Origin: Streptomyces buecherae
GTDB lineage: Bacteria; Actinomycetota; Actinomycetes; Streptomycetales; Streptomycetaceae
NCBI RefSeq assembly: GCF_014295035.1
Contig: NZ_CP060404.1
Coordinates: 4,124,501 to 4,188,500 of the forward strand
Direction of reading: 5' to 3'
Length of the DNA: 64,000 nucleotides
The position numbers were made by a program, and so were the translations under genes. The notes beneath the pieces are model-generated. The model had not been told where the DNA came from and searched no databases. It saw only the letters and a program-made list of their open reading frames with translations. Below are positions 15,291 through 23,664 of the stretch, piece after piece (the first letter of the stretch is position 1; each line of letters begins with the position of its first letter).

Positions 15291-17231
15291 CTACTCCGCG
15301 TCCGGACCCGACTCCGCGTCCAGGCCCGCCAGGACCAGCGGCAGCCGGTCCGCGCCGGCCGGTGTGACGCGGACCGGGACGCCCCAGTCCTGCTGGTGGA
15401 CGTGGCAGGCCGGGTAGGCGATGTCGGGGGCGTCGTCGCAGGAGGCGGCCATCGCCGAGACGTGCAGGACGCCCTCGCTGACGCCGTCGGCCAGCCGCAG
15501 CTCGCGGCTGAGGTCCGCGCCCGCGCCCGCCCCGTCGATCAGCAGCTCCGGCGGGGTCGCGCTGACCAGCAGCCGGGTGGACGGGCCGTACCGGGTGTCC
15601 AGCTTCTGGCCGGTCGGGGCCTGGAAGACCACGTCGAGCCGGAGCGTGCCCGGGGCGACCTCGGTGGCCGCGCGCCGCGTGCGGTGCGCGACGGACTCGA
15701 CGCGCACCGCCTCCTCGGGCAGCCGCAGCCGGGTCAGTCGGTGCCGGGCGGACTCGACCACCACGATGTCGTCCCCGACCAGCACCGCGCCCGACGGCTC
15801 GCGCAGGTCGGTCGCCAGCGTGCTGACCTCGCCGGTGGCCGGGTCGTAGCGGCGCAGCGCCTTGTTGTACGTGTCGCTGACGGCGACGCTGCCGTCGCGC
15901 AGCGCGGTGACGCCCAGCGGGTGCTGGAACAGCGCCTGCTCGGCCGGGCCGTCGCGGTGGCCGAAGTCGAAGAGGCCGGTGCCGACGGCGGTGCGCACCA
16001 CGAAGGCGTCCGCCGCGTCGGCCGTCTCTGAAGCGTCCGTCGCGTCCACCGCGTCCACCGCGTCCACCGCGTCCGCCCCGCCCGCCGCGTCGGCCGCCCG
16101 CGGGTCGCGCTCGACGTAGCGCAGGGCGGAGGTCTCCGAGTCGGCGATCCACAGCCGGTCGGCGGTGGCGGCGAGGCCGGACGGCTGGGCGAACCACGCC
16201 TGCTCGGCCGGCCCGTCCACCAGGCCCTCGTTGGTGGTGCCGGCGGCGGCCCGGACGGTGCCGGCGACCGGGTCGTACGTCCACAACTGGTGGACGCCGG
16301 CCATGGCGATCCACAGCCGGTCGGCGAAGTAGGCCACGTCCCACGGCGAGGACAGGTCCACCTCGCGGGCCGGGCCGGAGGTCGGCGCGCCCTGCCACCA
16401 CTGGCGGCCGGTGCCGGCGATGGTCTCGACGGTGCCGGTGGCCGGGTCGAAGGTGCGCAGGGCGTGGTTGACGGTGTCGGCGACGACCACCCGCTGGCTG
16501 CCGTCGGGGCCTGCCGGCAGCAGCGCGAGGCCCTGCGGCTCGTTGAACCTGGCGGTCCGCGCGTCCCCGTCGGCCAGGCCGCGCTCGCCGCTGCCGATCC
16601 GCCGCACCACGGTCTCGCCGTCGGGGGCCAGCTCCACCAGGGCGTGCCGGGTGGAGTCGGAGACCAGCAGGTTGCCGCCGGGGAGCTGGATGACCTTGCC
16701 GGGGAAGCGCAGGTCGCCGGGGACGGGCTCGGGCTCGACGTACGGGCCGGCGCCGCGCCGCAGCGTGCCCTTCGCCTCGTGGGTGGCCTCCAGCTCCTCC
16801 ACGAGCCGCTCGATCGCGTGCGCGTGGCCCTCGCCGGCGTGCTGTGCCACCACGTACCCCTCGGGGTCGATGACGACGAGGGTGGGCCAGGCGCGGACCG
16901 CGTACTGCTTCCAGGTGGCGAGGTCGGGGTCGTCCAGGACGGGGTGGCGCACCTCGTACCGCTCGGTGGCGTCCACGACGGCCTGGTGCTCGGCCTCGTG
17001 CACGAACTTCGGCGAGTGCACGCCGACGATCACCACGGTGTCCCGGTGCTTCTCCTCAAGCTCGCGCAGCTCGTCGAGCACGTGCAGGCAGTTGACGCAA
17101 CAGAACGTCCAAAAATCCAGGATGACGATGCGTCCTCGCAGGTCAGCGAGGGTCAGGTCGCTGCCGCCGGTGTTCAGCCAGCCGCCCGCACCGATCAGTT
17201 CGGGGGCCCTTACGCGCGCACGTGAAGCCAT
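15291..17231 (-). CDS. Thioredoxin-fold protein with NHL repeats (NHLRC2-like)
   Basis: 646 residues. Residues 1-165 are a thioredoxin/TlpA-like domain with the motif F-W-T-F-C-C-V-N-C (CVNC at 45-48), then an NHL beta-propeller of about six blades (170-520; repeated LLVSDSTRHALVEL-, VVADTVNHALRTFDP- and VAVSDTYNKALRRYDP-like blades) and a C-terminal beta domain. No signal peptide, so cytoplasmic; human NHLRC2 has the same architecture. The ATG at 17231 (GGATGGGG site) is preferred over the ATG at 17264. Four 9-bp repeats near 16036-16070 add an AVD-type stretch between blades. It is a paralogue in the thioredoxin part of the neighbouring DipZ. Confidence 0.88.
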   Translation of the reverse strand: MASRARVRAPELIGAGGWLNTGGSDLTLADLRGRIVILDFWTFCCVNCLHVLDELRELEEKHRDTVVIVGVHSPKFVHEAEHQAVVDATERYEVRHPVLDDPDLATWKQYAVRAWPTLVVIDPEGYVVAQHAGEGHAHAIERLVEELEATHEAKGTLRRGAGPYVEPEPVPGDLRFPGKVIQLPGGNLLVSDSTRHALVELAPDGETVVRRIGSGERGLADGDARTARFNEPQGLALLPAGPDGSQRVVVADTVNHALRTFDPATGTVETIAGTGRQWWQGAPTSGPAREVDLSSPWDVAYFADRLWIAMAGVHQLWTYDPVAGTVRAAAGTTNEGLVDGPAEQAWFAQPSGLAATADRLWIADSETSALRYVERDPRAADAAGGADAVDAVDAVDATDASETADAADAFVVRTAVGTGLFDFGHRDGPAEQALFQHPLGVTALRDGSVAVSDTYNKALRRYDPATGEVSTLATDLREPSGAVLVGDDIVVVESARHRLTRLRLPEEAVRVESVAHRTRRAATEVAPGTLRLDVVFQAPTGQKLDTRYGPSTRLLVSATPPELLIDGAGAGADLSRELRLADGVSEGVLHVSAMAASCDDAPDIAYPACHVHQQDWGVPVRVTPAGADRLPLVLAGLDAESGPDAE

Positions 17232-17340
17232 GTCCCCATCCAACAGCACCGGCCCCGCGCGCATTCCCCGGCCCCACCGTCCCCACCGGTCACCGCCGGC
17301 CCCGGCGTCCCGCAGCCACGGGCCCGCGTTCCGGCGGCGG

Positions 17341-17895
17341 TCAGGCGCGCAGCAGCCGACCCCGCGCGTCGGTCTTGTCGTCGCTGGCGAGCAGCACGAT
17401 GCCGTCGACCAGGCCCCACACCAGCAGCCCGCCGCAGGTGACGAGCTGGGCGACGGCCATGCCGACGTGCCCGGTGTAGAACCGGCCGGCGCCCACCCAG
17501 CCGAAGAGGATCTGCAGCACGCCGGCGATCACCCGTGACTTGTCGGAGTACGGCCGGCCGTACGGGTCGTACCCGTGGGGCGCGTCGGGGACTGGGACGT
17601 GCCCGCCGAGCTGTTGCGGGTAGCCGCCGTAGACCGGCTGGGCGATGTTCAGCGGCGGGTAGCCGTAGCTGGGCTGGCCCTGGGCGCTGTGCGGGTAGCC
17701 GTAACCGGGTTGCCCCTGGGGCGTCGCGTACGGGTTCGGCCCGCTGGGGGCGGCGTACGGGCCCGGCCCGCCCTGCTGGCCGTACGGGTTCGCGCCGCCC
17801 TGACCGCCGTACGGGTCCGGGCCGCCCTGTCCGCCGTAGGGGTTCTGGCCGCCCTGTCCGCCCTGGGGCGTGCCGTACGGATTCGCGTGCGTCAT
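17341..17895 (-). CDS. TM2 domain membrane protein with Gly/Tyr/Pro-rich N-terminus
   Basis: 184 residues. Positions 1-115 are NPYG/GQGG-type repeats (QNPYGGQGGPDPYGGQGG and relatives), probably disordered. The TM2 domain occupies 120-175: SDKSRVIAGVLQILFGWVG, GRFYTGHVGMAVAQ, two membrane helices linked by a short turn. The ATG at 17895 has GGGGGG before it. Function unknown. The Tyr/Gly-rich tail resembles condensate-forming or crosslinkable regions, but that is inference. Confidence 0.85.
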   Translation of the reverse strand: MTHANPYGTPQGGQGGQNPYGGQGGPDPYGGQGGANPYGQQGGPGPYAAPSGPNPYATPQGQPGYGYPHSAQGQPSYGYPPLNIAQPVYGGYPQQLGGHVPVPDAPHGYDPYGRPYSDKSRVIAGVLQILFGWVGAGRFYTGHVGMAVAQLVTCGGLLVWGLVDGIVLLASDDKTDARGRLLRA

Positions 17896-18074
17896 GGCGT
17901 TACCCCCCGAGGTCGGTCGCGGTGGTGGCGCACGGCCCGCGCCGGGCGCCGCTCGGTCTGTGCTGGTCTCCCATCCTGTCAGCCCGGGCCGGCTTCCGCC
18001 GCTGCCACCTCGGCCACCTCGGCCACAGGAGGAACGGGACGATAGGGCTGCCGCCCGGTGGACCGGGCAAGGGC

Positions 18075-18896
18075 CTAGCGGGCGCCCAACACCCGGTCGC
18101 GCAGGGCCGGGAAGTCCGCCCGGGTGCGCGCCACCCGGGACAGGTCCAGGTCGACCGTGAGCACCGACTCCGTCGCGTCCGCCTCGGCCAGCACCTCGCC
18201 CCACGGGTCCACGACGATGCTGTGGCCCGCCTGCGGGACGCCCCCGTTCGTACCGGCCGAGCCGCAGGCCAGCACGTACGCCTGGTTCTCCACCGCGCGG
18301 GCGCGGGCCAGCAGCGTCCAGTGCTCGCGGCGCCGCTCGGGCCAACCGGCGGGGATCACCAGCAGTTCGGCGCCCGCGTCCACCAGGAGCCGGAACAGCT
18401 CGGGAAAGCGCAGGTCGTAACAGGTCGCCAGGCCGATGGTGGTCTCCGGCAGGGCCGCCGTGACCACCTCGGTGCCGGCGCCCATCAGCACCGCCTCGCC
18501 CTTGTCGAAGCCGAACCGGTGGATCTTGCGGTACGTGCGCACCAGCGCGCCCGACGGGTCGAAGACGAGCGAGGTGTTGAACAGCGTCGCGCCGTCGTCG
18601 GTGGTGGGTTGGCCCTCGGCCGCGGGCGCCCGCTCCACGATCGACCCGGCGTGCAGCCAGACGCCGGCGTCGCGGGCCGCGGCCGACATGGCCGTGGCCG
18701 TCGGCCCGTCAAGGGCCTCGGCCCGCGGCGCGAACTCCCGGTAGGCGAAGGCCCCCACGGTCCACAGCTCGGGGAGCACGACGAGGTCCGCGCCGGTTTG
18801 CCGGTGGGTGTCCCGTACGAAGGTGGCCGCACGCTCTCGCCGGGATTCCACCGGCTCGTCCGGGTCCACACCGATCTGGATCAGTGAAGCGCGCAC
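18075..18896 (-). CDS. Nitrilase-superfamily carbon-nitrogen hydrolase (amidase)
   Basis: 273 residues. The catalytic triad of the superfamily is visible: Glu in VVLPELWTVG, Lys in YRKIHRFGFD and Cys in LATCYDLRFPELFR. The combination and length suggest an omega-amidase/Nit2-like enzyme hydrolysing a small amide, in the cytoplasm. I start at the GTG at 18896 (VRASLIQIGV), which fits the family N-terminal strand; a TTG further upstream is less likely. Divergent from the mycothiol isomerase-like gene. Confidence 0.88.
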   Translation of the reverse strand: MRASLIQIGVDPDEPVESRRERAATFVRDTHRQTGADLVVLPELWTVGAFAYREFAPRAEALDGPTATAMSAAARDAGVWLHAGSIVERAPAAEGQPTTDDGATLFNTSLVFDPSGALVRTYRKIHRFGFDKGEAVLMGAGTEVVTAALPETTIGLATCYDLRFPELFRLLVDAGAELLVIPAGWPERRREHWTLLARARAVENQAYVLACGSAGTNGGVPQAGHSIVVDPWGEVLAEADATESVLTVDLDLSRVARTRADFPALRDRVLGAR

Positions 18897-19034
18897 ATTA
18901 CCACCGCTCTCGACGATCGAGCTGTCCAACCGGGCCTACGATCAGTCTGGAAAGCACTGCCGGGGTGCCCGTGCGCAGCGTAACTTAACTGCCAAACAGC
19001 ACCCAGCCCGCGTACGAACCGCCCGAGGGGTCCC

Positions 19035-19856
19035 GTGACCGTCCATCCCAGCCTGCAACCTGCCATCGACGCATGGACGCACTCCATCGAAGCGATATCC
19101 GAGTTGGTGAACCCCCTCGTCGAGGGGGAGTGGAACCGGGCCACCGAGTGCCCGGGATGGTCGGTGCGTGACGTCGTCTCACACGTCATCGGCTTCGAGT
19201 GCGAAATGCTCGGCGACCCGCGCCCGATACACAGCCTGCCGCGCGATCTCTACCACGTGAACAGCGAGTTCGCGCGGTACGTGGAGGTCCAGGTCGACGT
19301 GCGGCGCTGCCACACCGCGCCCGAGATGACCTCCGAACTGGAGTACACGATCATCCGCCGCTCGCGGCAGTTGCGGAACGAGAAGCGCGATCCGGAGACC
19401 CTCGTGCGCAGCCCGGTCGGCGAGGTCACCCTCTCCCGGGCGCTGACCACCCGCGCCCTGGACGTGTGGGTGCACGAACAGGACCTGCGCCGGGCCCTCG
19501 ACCAGCCCGGCAACCTGGACTCGCCCGGCGCGCACATCACCCGCGACGTGCTGCTCAAGGGCCTGCCCGGGGTGGTCGCGCAGCGCGCGAAGGCGCCCGC
19601 CAACGCGGCCGTGGTCTTCGACGTGACGGGCCCGCTGGAGTTCATGCGCACGGTGCGGGTGGACGCGGACGGCAACGGCAAGCTCGACGCCAGCGTCTCG
19701 CTCGGCCCCGCGGTGACGATCAGCCTGGACTGGGAGACCTACCTGCGGCTCGCGGCCGGCCGGGTGCGCCACACGGCGGTGGCCGACAAGGTGAAGATCG
19801 ACGGCGACCGGCCGCTCGCGGAAGCGATCCTGGCCAACTTCGCCATCACGCCGTAG
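19035..19856 (+). CDS. Mycothiol-dependent maleylpyruvate isomerase family protein (DinB-like fold)
   Basis: 273 residues; GTG at 19035 with GAGGGG before it. The N-terminal four-helix domain shows the family signature ECPGWSVRDVVSHVIGFE, where the aspartate and histidine contribute to a metal site, followed by TRALDVWVHEQDLRRAL with the second metal histidine/glutamate. The C-terminal alpha/beta domain resembles SCP2. Members use mycothiol as cofactor; the substrate here cannot be named, as no gentisate genes are near. Confidence 0.85.
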   Translation: MTVHPSLQPAIDAWTHSIEAISELVNPLVEGEWNRATECPGWSVRDVVSHVIGFECEMLGDPRPIHSLPRDLYHVNSEFARYVEVQVDVRRCHTAPEMTSELEYTIIRRSRQLRNEKRDPETLVRSPVGEVTLSRALTTRALDVWVHEQDLRRALDQPGNLDSPGAHITRDVLLKGLPGVVAQRAKAPANAAVVFDVTGPLEFMRTVRVDADGNGKLDASVSLGPAVTISLDWETYLRLAAGRVRHTAVADKVKIDGDRPLAEAILANFAITP

Positions 19857-19927
19857 CCGGTACGCCCCGGCACCACCGACCCACCCGCCGTAACGTTTCG
19901 CGAACCCTCCGTCACGACCCGACGCTT

Positions 19928-19971
19928 GTGCCCGCGGCCACGGGGTGTCCCCCGCCCCCGTGCGCGGGCAC
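19928..19971. terminator. Bidirectional hairpin between convergent genes
   Basis: GTGCCCGCG (19928-19936) pairs with CGCGGGCAC (19963-19971), with an inner CACGGGG/CCCCGTG stem. Lies between the isomerase-like gene and the MFS gene. Confidence 0.65.
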
Positions 19972-20111
19972 GCGGGCGGCGTGCGACGCGGCGACCGCGA
20001 CGTGCGAACACGCCGCGCGGCGCACGCGGACGCGGACGCGCGAGACGCACGCAGACGCGCGGAGACCTGCGGAGACGCGGAGGCCCAGCCCGCCACCGCC
20101 GGCGGCGGCCC

Positions 20112-21434
20112 TCAGGCCGGTACGTGCACCGCCTCCACACGGCTGGCGACCACGTGTTCGCGCTCGCGCCGGTGCGCCCGGCCGCGCAGCCGCAGCATCT
20201 GGGACAGGCCGAGCGCCTGCAGGAAGAAGACCGAGGCGAAGGCGATCCGGAAGTTGTGACCGGTCGCGTCGAGGAGCACGCCCACGGCGAGCAGGGTGGC
20301 CATCGAGGCCATGAAGCCGCCCATGTTGACGATGCCCGACGCGGTGCCCAGGCGCTCCGGTGGGTTGGCCGGGCGCGCGAAGTCGAAGCCGATCATCGAC
20401 GCGGGGCCGCACGCGCCGAGCACGACGCACAACACGATCAACAGGGCCGTCGGCGCGTGCCGCTCCGGCCAGGCCAACACGCTGGCCCACAGCAGCGCCG
20501 TGGCGGCGACGGTGCCCAGCGCCAGCGGGGCCCGCGCGGCGTGGTGCCGGGCGATGACCTGCCCGTAGACCAGGCCGATCGCCATGTTGGAGAGCACCAC
20601 CAGGGTCAGCAACTCGCCCGCCTCGGCGCGCGACCGGCCCTGCGCCTCGACCAGGAACGGCATCCCCCACAGCAGCAGGAACACCATCGCGGGGAACTGC
20701 GTGGTGAAGTGCGTCCACATGCCGAGCCGGGTGCCGGGCTCCCGCCAGGCCGCGGCGACCTGGTTGCGGACGAAGCCCTTGCCGACGTGCGGATGCGGCT
20801 CGGGCTCGTGGCCCGGCGGGTGGTCGCGCAGGAACAGCAGCACCAACACCAGCACCAGCACGCCGCCGAGCGCGCTGCCGGCGAACGTCGGCGTCCAGCC
20901 CAGGTCGTGCAGCAGCCGCGCCAGCAGCAGCGTCGAGATGAGGTTGCCGGCCATGCCGATCAGCGCGGCGATCTGCGCGACGAGCGGGCCACGCCGGGCC
21001 GGGAACCAGCGCGCGCCGAGCCGCAGCACGCTGATGAAGGTCATCGCGTCACCACAGCCGAGCAGCGCGCGCGAGGCCAACGCCATGCCGTACGAGTGCG
21101 AGAGCGCGAAGCCGAACTGCCCCACGGTGAACAGCACGGCGCCCAGGACCAGCACCTTCTTGGTGCCGAGCCGGTCCACCAGCAGGCCGACCGGGATCTG
21201 CATGCCGGCGTAGACCAGGAGTTGCAGGATGGAGAAGGTGGACAGGGCCGAGGCGTTGATGTGGAACCGGTCGGCCGCGTCGATGCCCGCGACGCCCAGG
21301 CTGGTGCGGAAGGTGATGGCCACGAAGTAGACGGCGACGCCCAGGCCCCAGACGGCCACGGCACGGCGCCCGCCGGGTGGGTCGCCCGGCAGCCCCTTCG
21401 CGTCGCTAGTCCGTATCTCTCCCGGCGCGCTCAC
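20112..21434 (-). CDS. Major facilitator superfamily transporter
   Basis: 440 residues with twelve predicted membrane helices. The MFS loop motif between helices 2 and 3 is clear (GLLVDRLGTKKVLVLG), and the second half begins after a hydrophilic loop rich in His/Pro/Glu (about 205-225). It resembles sugar-phosphate/organic anion permeases of the D-galactonate type. The GTG start overlaps the stop of the GntR gene by GTGA, so the regulator and transporter are translationally coupled and the transporter is probably the regulator's target. Substrate unknown. Confidence 0.88.
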   Translation of the reverse strand: MSAPGEIRTSDAKGLPGDPPGGRRAVAVWGLGVAVYFVAITFRTSLGVAGIDAADRFHINASALSTFSILQLLVYAGMQIPVGLLVDRLGTKKVLVLGAVLFTVGQFGFALSHSYGMALASRALLGCGDAMTFISVLRLGARWFPARRGPLVAQIAALIGMAGNLISTLLLARLLHDLGWTPTFAGSALGGVLVLVLVLLFLRDHPPGHEPEPHPHVGKGFVRNQVAAAWREPGTRLGMWTHFTTQFPAMVFLLLWGMPFLVEAQGRSRAEAGELLTLVVLSNMAIGLVYGQVIARHHAARAPLALGTVAATALLWASVLAWPERHAPTALLIVLCVVLGACGPASMIGFDFARPANPPERLGTASGIVNMGGFMASMATLLAVGVLLDATGHNFRIAFASVFFLQALGLSQMLRLRGRAHRREREHVVASRVEAVHVPA

Positions 21435-22222
21435 CGGTCCTCACCCCGGGCCAGGTGGCGCACCCAGCTCACGTGCTGGTGCACGGCCGCCGCCGCGGCG
21501 TCCGCGTCGCCGGCGCGCAGCGCGGCCAGGATCTCCGCGTGCTCGGCGATGCTCTTGGCCACCCGGTCCGGGTGGGCGTGCATCACGGCGACGCCCATCC
21601 GGAGTTGGCGGTCGCGCAACTGGTCGTAGAGGCGCTCCAGGATCTGGTTGCCGGCGCTGCGCACGATGGTGGCGTGGAAGCAGCGGTCGCTGGCGACCAG
21701 GGCGGCCAGGTCGCCGGCGGCGGCCTGGGCCCGCTGCTGGTCGAGCAACTCCTCAAGGCGGCTGATCAACTCGGTGGGGGCGGGCACCGCCTTGCGCGCG
21801 GCGTGCTCCTCGACCAGCAGCCGGGTCTCCACCACGTCGGCGATCTCCTGCGCGGAGACCGGCAGCACCAGGGCGCCCTTCTTCGGGTAGAGCCTGATCA
21901 GCCCTTCCACCTCAAGCCGCAGCAGCGCCTCGCGCACCGGCGTGCGGGAAACGCCGACGGCCTCGGCCAGGTCCCCCTCGGTGAGCAGCGTGCCGCCCTC
22001 GTAGTGGCGCTCCAGGACGGCCTGCTTGACGTACGCGTACACCCGGTCGGCGGCGGAACCACCGGCGCCCGCGCGCGGGGCGGCGCATCCCGCGCCGACG
22101 TCACCGGCCGGCGCGCCGCTGCCGACGGGTTGGGGAGAGGAGGCCGGGGCGGGGGTGGGTGTCGGGTTGGAGGAGGTCTGCGGGGCCGGCGGCCGGGCGG
22201 GGACGGTAGATGCAGGGGCCAT
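21431..22222 (-). CDS. GntR family transcriptional regulator, FadR (FCD) subfamily
   Basis: 263 residues. After a Pro/Ser/Ala-rich N-terminal stretch (1-55), the winged helix-turn-helix starts at SAADRVYAYVKQAVLERHYEGG and contains LAEAVGVSRTPVREALLRLEVEGLI. The FCD ligand domain follows, with the metal-binding Asp/His pattern D-x3-H in SDRCFHATIV and later histidines. It likely senses an organic acid and represses the coupled MFS gene. The ATG at 22222 has no ribosome site; a TATCGT box ends seven bases before it, pointing to a leaderless mRNA. Confidence 0.88.
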   Translation of the reverse strand: MAPASTVPARPPAPQTSSNPTPTPAPASSPQPVGSGAPAGDVGAGCAAPRAGAGGSAADRVYAYVKQAVLERHYEGGTLLTEGDLAEAVGVSRTPVREALLRLEVEGLIRLYPKKGALVLPVSAQEIADVVETRLLVEEHAARKAVPAPTELISRLEELLDQQRAQAAAGDLAALVASDRCFHATIVRSAGNQILERLYDQLRDRQLRMGVAVMHAHPDRVAKSIAEHAEILAALRAGDADAAAAAVHQHVSWVRHLARGEDR

Positions 22223-22228
22223 GCACAC

Positions 22229-22257
22229 ACGATAGATACAACAGGGATGCCTGCGAA
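22229..22257 (-). promoter_or_regulatory. Promoter for leaderless gntR mRNA
   Basis: Minus strand -10 TATCGT (22234-22229) is 6 bases before the ATG, so transcription would begin at the A of the start codon. TTCGCA at 22257-22252 matches the -35 consensus at four of six positions with 17-base spacing. Confidence 0.45.
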
Positions 22258-22295
22258 GGGCGCGTCCGCCATCCGGACGCACTCCCTCCGCCAGC

Positions 22296-22319
22296 GCCTG
22301 GTGCGCCGGCGCACCAGGC
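22296..22319. repeat. Perfect 24-bp palindrome in gntR/imine reductase intergenic region
   Basis: GCCTGGTGCGCC is followed immediately by its exact complement, with no spacer. A second smaller dyad GCGTCCG/CGGACGC lies at 22262-22280. The remainder of 22320-22691 holds no gene; it ends in a pyrimidine-rich tract just before the ribosome site of the next gene. Confidence 0.7.
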
Positions 22320-22703
22320 CAGGGCGGCCGAAGGCCGGCCGCACGCTCCCCGCGCCGGGGCCGCGTCCTCCCGCGCCGGGGCCGGTCGCCTACGGGGCGA
22401 GGCCGACCGCAGTGGACCGGACTCGCTTACCGGAGGGTTAGCGCGCACCTCGAAGTCGGTACTTGTGGGCCGCGCCGGCCCGCGAAACGATGACCACACG
22501 CCCGGGGAATTCCGGTGGGCCCGCCGCCCGGGTCCGGGGGAATGGCACGGCCGCTTTCTGGTCCTCGGTCGCACTCCGGGGCGTATTCCGCCGGCATCCG
22601 CCGCGGACTCCCCCCACCCTCCCCTCCCTTTCCCCTTTCGGTCTTTCCGCTTCCCTCTCTTCTTCCGTCCGTCCATGCCCACACCCACTCCAGGAGTGCC
22701 CTC

Positions 22704-23591
22704 ATGAACGTGAATTCCTTGACGCCCGCCCCCGTCACCGTGCTAGGCCTCGGCGCGATGGGGAGGGCGCTGGCCGCGGCCTTCGTCGCCGGCGGCCACC
22801 CGACCACCGTGTGGAACCGCACCCCCGGCCGGGCGGGCGACCTGGTCGCCGGCGGCGCGGTCGAGGCGCCGGAGCTGTCCGCGGCGATCGAGGCCAGCCC
22901 GCTGGTCGTGGTCTGCCTCTTCGACAAGGACTCAGTCCGCGAGGCGCTGGCCCCGGCCGTGTCGTCGCTGGCCGGACGCACGGTGGCGATGCTGACCACG
23001 TTCACGCCCACCGACGCGAGGGAGCTCTCCACCTGGCTGGCCGAGCACGACGCCGACTACCTCGGCGGCGCGATCATGGCCGTGCCGACCATGATCGGTC
23101 AGCCCGAGGCGCAGCTCTTCTACAGCGGCCCGCAGCACCTGTTCGACACCCACCGCGCCGCCCTGGAGCGCCTGGGCACCAGCAAGCACGTCGGCGCGGA
23201 CGTGGGCACGTCGGCGCTGTACGAGACGGCGTTGCTCTCCGGCATGTACGCCATGTTCGCCGGCTATTACCACGGCGCCGCGCTCATCGGCACCGCAGGC
23301 GTATCGGCGAAGGAATTCGCCGCGTATTACGTGCCGTTCGTCCAGGCCATGGCGTCCGCCGCGGACGGAGCCGCCGAATTCATCGACAAGGGTGACTACA
23401 CGGCCGAGTTGCAGAGCCTGGAATTCAACCGGTCGGCCCTCCACCACATCGTGCACGTCAGCGAGGACCAGGGCATCAGCCCGGAGGTCCCGGCCCTGCT
23501 CCGGGAGTTGATGGACCGGCAGATCCGGGCCGGCCACGGCGCGGACAGCGCGACCCGCATGTACGAGAGCATCGCCCGCCCGCAGGGTTGA
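22704..23591 (+). CDS. Imine reductase-like NAD(P)-dependent dehydrogenase (6PGDH fold)
   Basis: 295 residues; ATG at 22704 after CAGGAG. The N-terminal Rossmann domain has GLGAMGRALA near 15 and the cofactor strand TTVWNRTPGRA, typical of the beta-hydroxyacid dehydrogenase/imine reductase superfamily. The C-terminal helical domain carries the stretch GTSALYETALLSGMYAMFAGYYHGAALIG, characteristic of imine reductases (IREDs) rather than tartronate semialdehyde reductases. The natural substrate is unknown. It stands alone, opposite the GntR-MFS pair. Confidence 0.82.
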   Translation: MNVNSLTPAPVTVLGLGAMGRALAAAFVAGGHPTTVWNRTPGRAGDLVAGGAVEAPELSAAIEASPLVVVCLFDKDSVREALAPAVSSLAGRTVAMLTTFTPTDARELSTWLAEHDADYLGGAIMAVPTMIGQPEAQLFYSGPQHLFDTHRAALERLGTSKHVGADVGTSALYETALLSGMYAMFAGYYHGAALIGTAGVSAKEFAAYYVPFVQAMASAADGAAEFIDKGDYTAELQSLEFNRSALHHIVHVSEDQGISPEVPALLRELMDRQIRAGHGADSATRMYESIARPQG

Positions 23592-23664
23592 GCGGGGGCC
23601 CTGGGCGGGGACCTGCGCGGAGGCCCGCGCGGGGGCCGGCCCCTGGGCGGGGGCCGGGCAGCGA

